This document shows, piece after piece, positions 6,259 through 6,607 of a stretch of DNA of 6,607 nt. The notes under the pieces are model-generated. The model was not told where the DNA came from, ran no database searches, and saw only the letters and a program-made list of their open reading frames with translations. Where the stretch lies: assembly GCA_021296375.1 (NCBI GenBank), contig JAGWAQ010000095.1, forward strand, positions 1-6,607, given 5' to 3'. Position 1 is the first letter of the stretch. Each line of letters begins with the position of its first letter. Source of the stretch: Alphaproteobacteria bacterium (lineage in GTDB: Bacteria > Pseudomonadota > Alphaproteobacteria > Puniceispirillales > UBA1172). Made by a program: the position numbers and the translations under genes.

Positions 6259-6607
6259 ATGAGCGTTAAATCCATTCCATCTGATCACCCGTCCCTTCCC
6301 CGCCATGCCAAAACCGGTATTCTGCTGGTTAATCTTGGCACGCCTGATGGCACCGACACGCCGTCGATGCGGAAGTACTTGAAGCAGTTTCTTTCCGACA
6401 AGCGGGTGATTGAAGTGCCGCGGCTGTTGTGGTGGATCATCCTGAACGGGATCATCCTCAATGTCCGCCCGCGCAAATCCGGTGACGCCTATGAACGCAT
6501 CTGGCTGAAGGATGACCCTGACGGCTCACCTCTGCGGAAATACACCCGCTTGAAGGCCGAATACCTTGCCCAATCCATGGCCAAAGAAGTCAAAGCCAAT
6601 CGCGTCC
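6259..6607 (+). CDS. hemH: Ferrochelatase, N-terminal part (C-terminus beyond window edge)
   Basis: The first 116 residues of ferrochelatase, which inserts Fe2+ into protoporphyrin IX in the last step of protoheme synthesis, are encoded before the window ends. Diagnostic stretches are GILLVNLGTPDG (20-31), YLKQFLSDKRVIEVPRLLWW (40-59), ILNGIILNVRPRKS (61-74) and YERIWLKDDPDGSPL (78-92), which belong to the porphyrin-binding N-terminal half. The catalytic His and Glu lie in the missing part. The ATG at 6259 is the first possible start, because an in-frame stop (6253-6255) lies just upstream. There is no clear Shine-Dalgarno sequence before it. It starts 81 bases after the alpha subunit, beyond a hairpin, so it is probably a separate unit, or one fed by readthrough. 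Heme synthesis and formate oxidation have no direct biochemical link that explains the adjacency. Confidence 0.94.
   Translation, partial: MSVKSIPSDHPSLPRHAKTGILLVNLGTPDGTDTPSMRKYLKQFLSDKRVIEVPRLLWWIILNGIILNVRPRKSGDAYERIWLKDDPDGSPLRKYTRLKAEYLAQSMAKEVKANRV

Noticed and set aside
6252..6269. Pair of TTAA sequences at the hemH start, resembling a CtrA box
   Set aside because: The spacing is 10 bases instead of 7, and the second TTAA lies inside the coding sequence.

Overview
The window looks like alphaproteobacterial chromosome. Supporting this are a response regulator whose DNA-binding half is that of CtrA (a regulator confined to Alphaproteobacteria), a small DUF3553 protein, an alphaproteobacterial-style DksA, and an FDH1-type two-subunit NAD-linked formate dehydrogenase. 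I cannot name the order or genus. No insertion sequence, integrase, CRISPR array, tRNA or rRNA is visible, so this is ordinary core-type sequence rather than an island.

Layout: the minus strand carries the 5' part of dksA (1-297, cut by the window edge). A roughly 300-base, AT-richer, divergent intergenic region (298-599) holds a plausible dksA promoter and several short palindromes. On the plus strand follow an orphan CtrA-like response regulator (600-1283), a 64-residue DUF3553 protein (1378-1572), the fused NuoE/NuoF-type formate dehydrogenase beta subunit (about 1630-3399), the molybdenum- or tungsten-dependent alpha subunit (3409-6177), a strong hairpin (6193-6217), and the start of ferrochelatase hemH (6259 to the window edge).

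The beta and alpha genes form a tight unit: the alpha ribosome-binding site overlaps the beta stop codon. By family knowledge, the alpha subunit would oxidise formate at a bis-pterin Mo/W centre and pass electrons through its iron-sulfur clusters to FMN and NAD+ in the beta subunit. No accessory gene (fdhD, fdsC, cofactor synthesis) or histidine kinase lies in the window.

The main surprise is in the alpha subunit. The family motif C-T-R-L-[Cys/Sec]-His, which supplies the metal ligand and its neighbouring catalytic histidine, reads C-T-R-L-Ser-Leu here (residues 371-372). Every other motif I can check in the catalytic domain is intact. Either this is a formate dehydrogenase homologue with a rebuilt or inactive active site, or there are two neighbouring base errors. 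A second notable point is the CtrA paralogue, which pairs an almost unchanged CtrA DNA-binding domain with a strongly diverged receiver.
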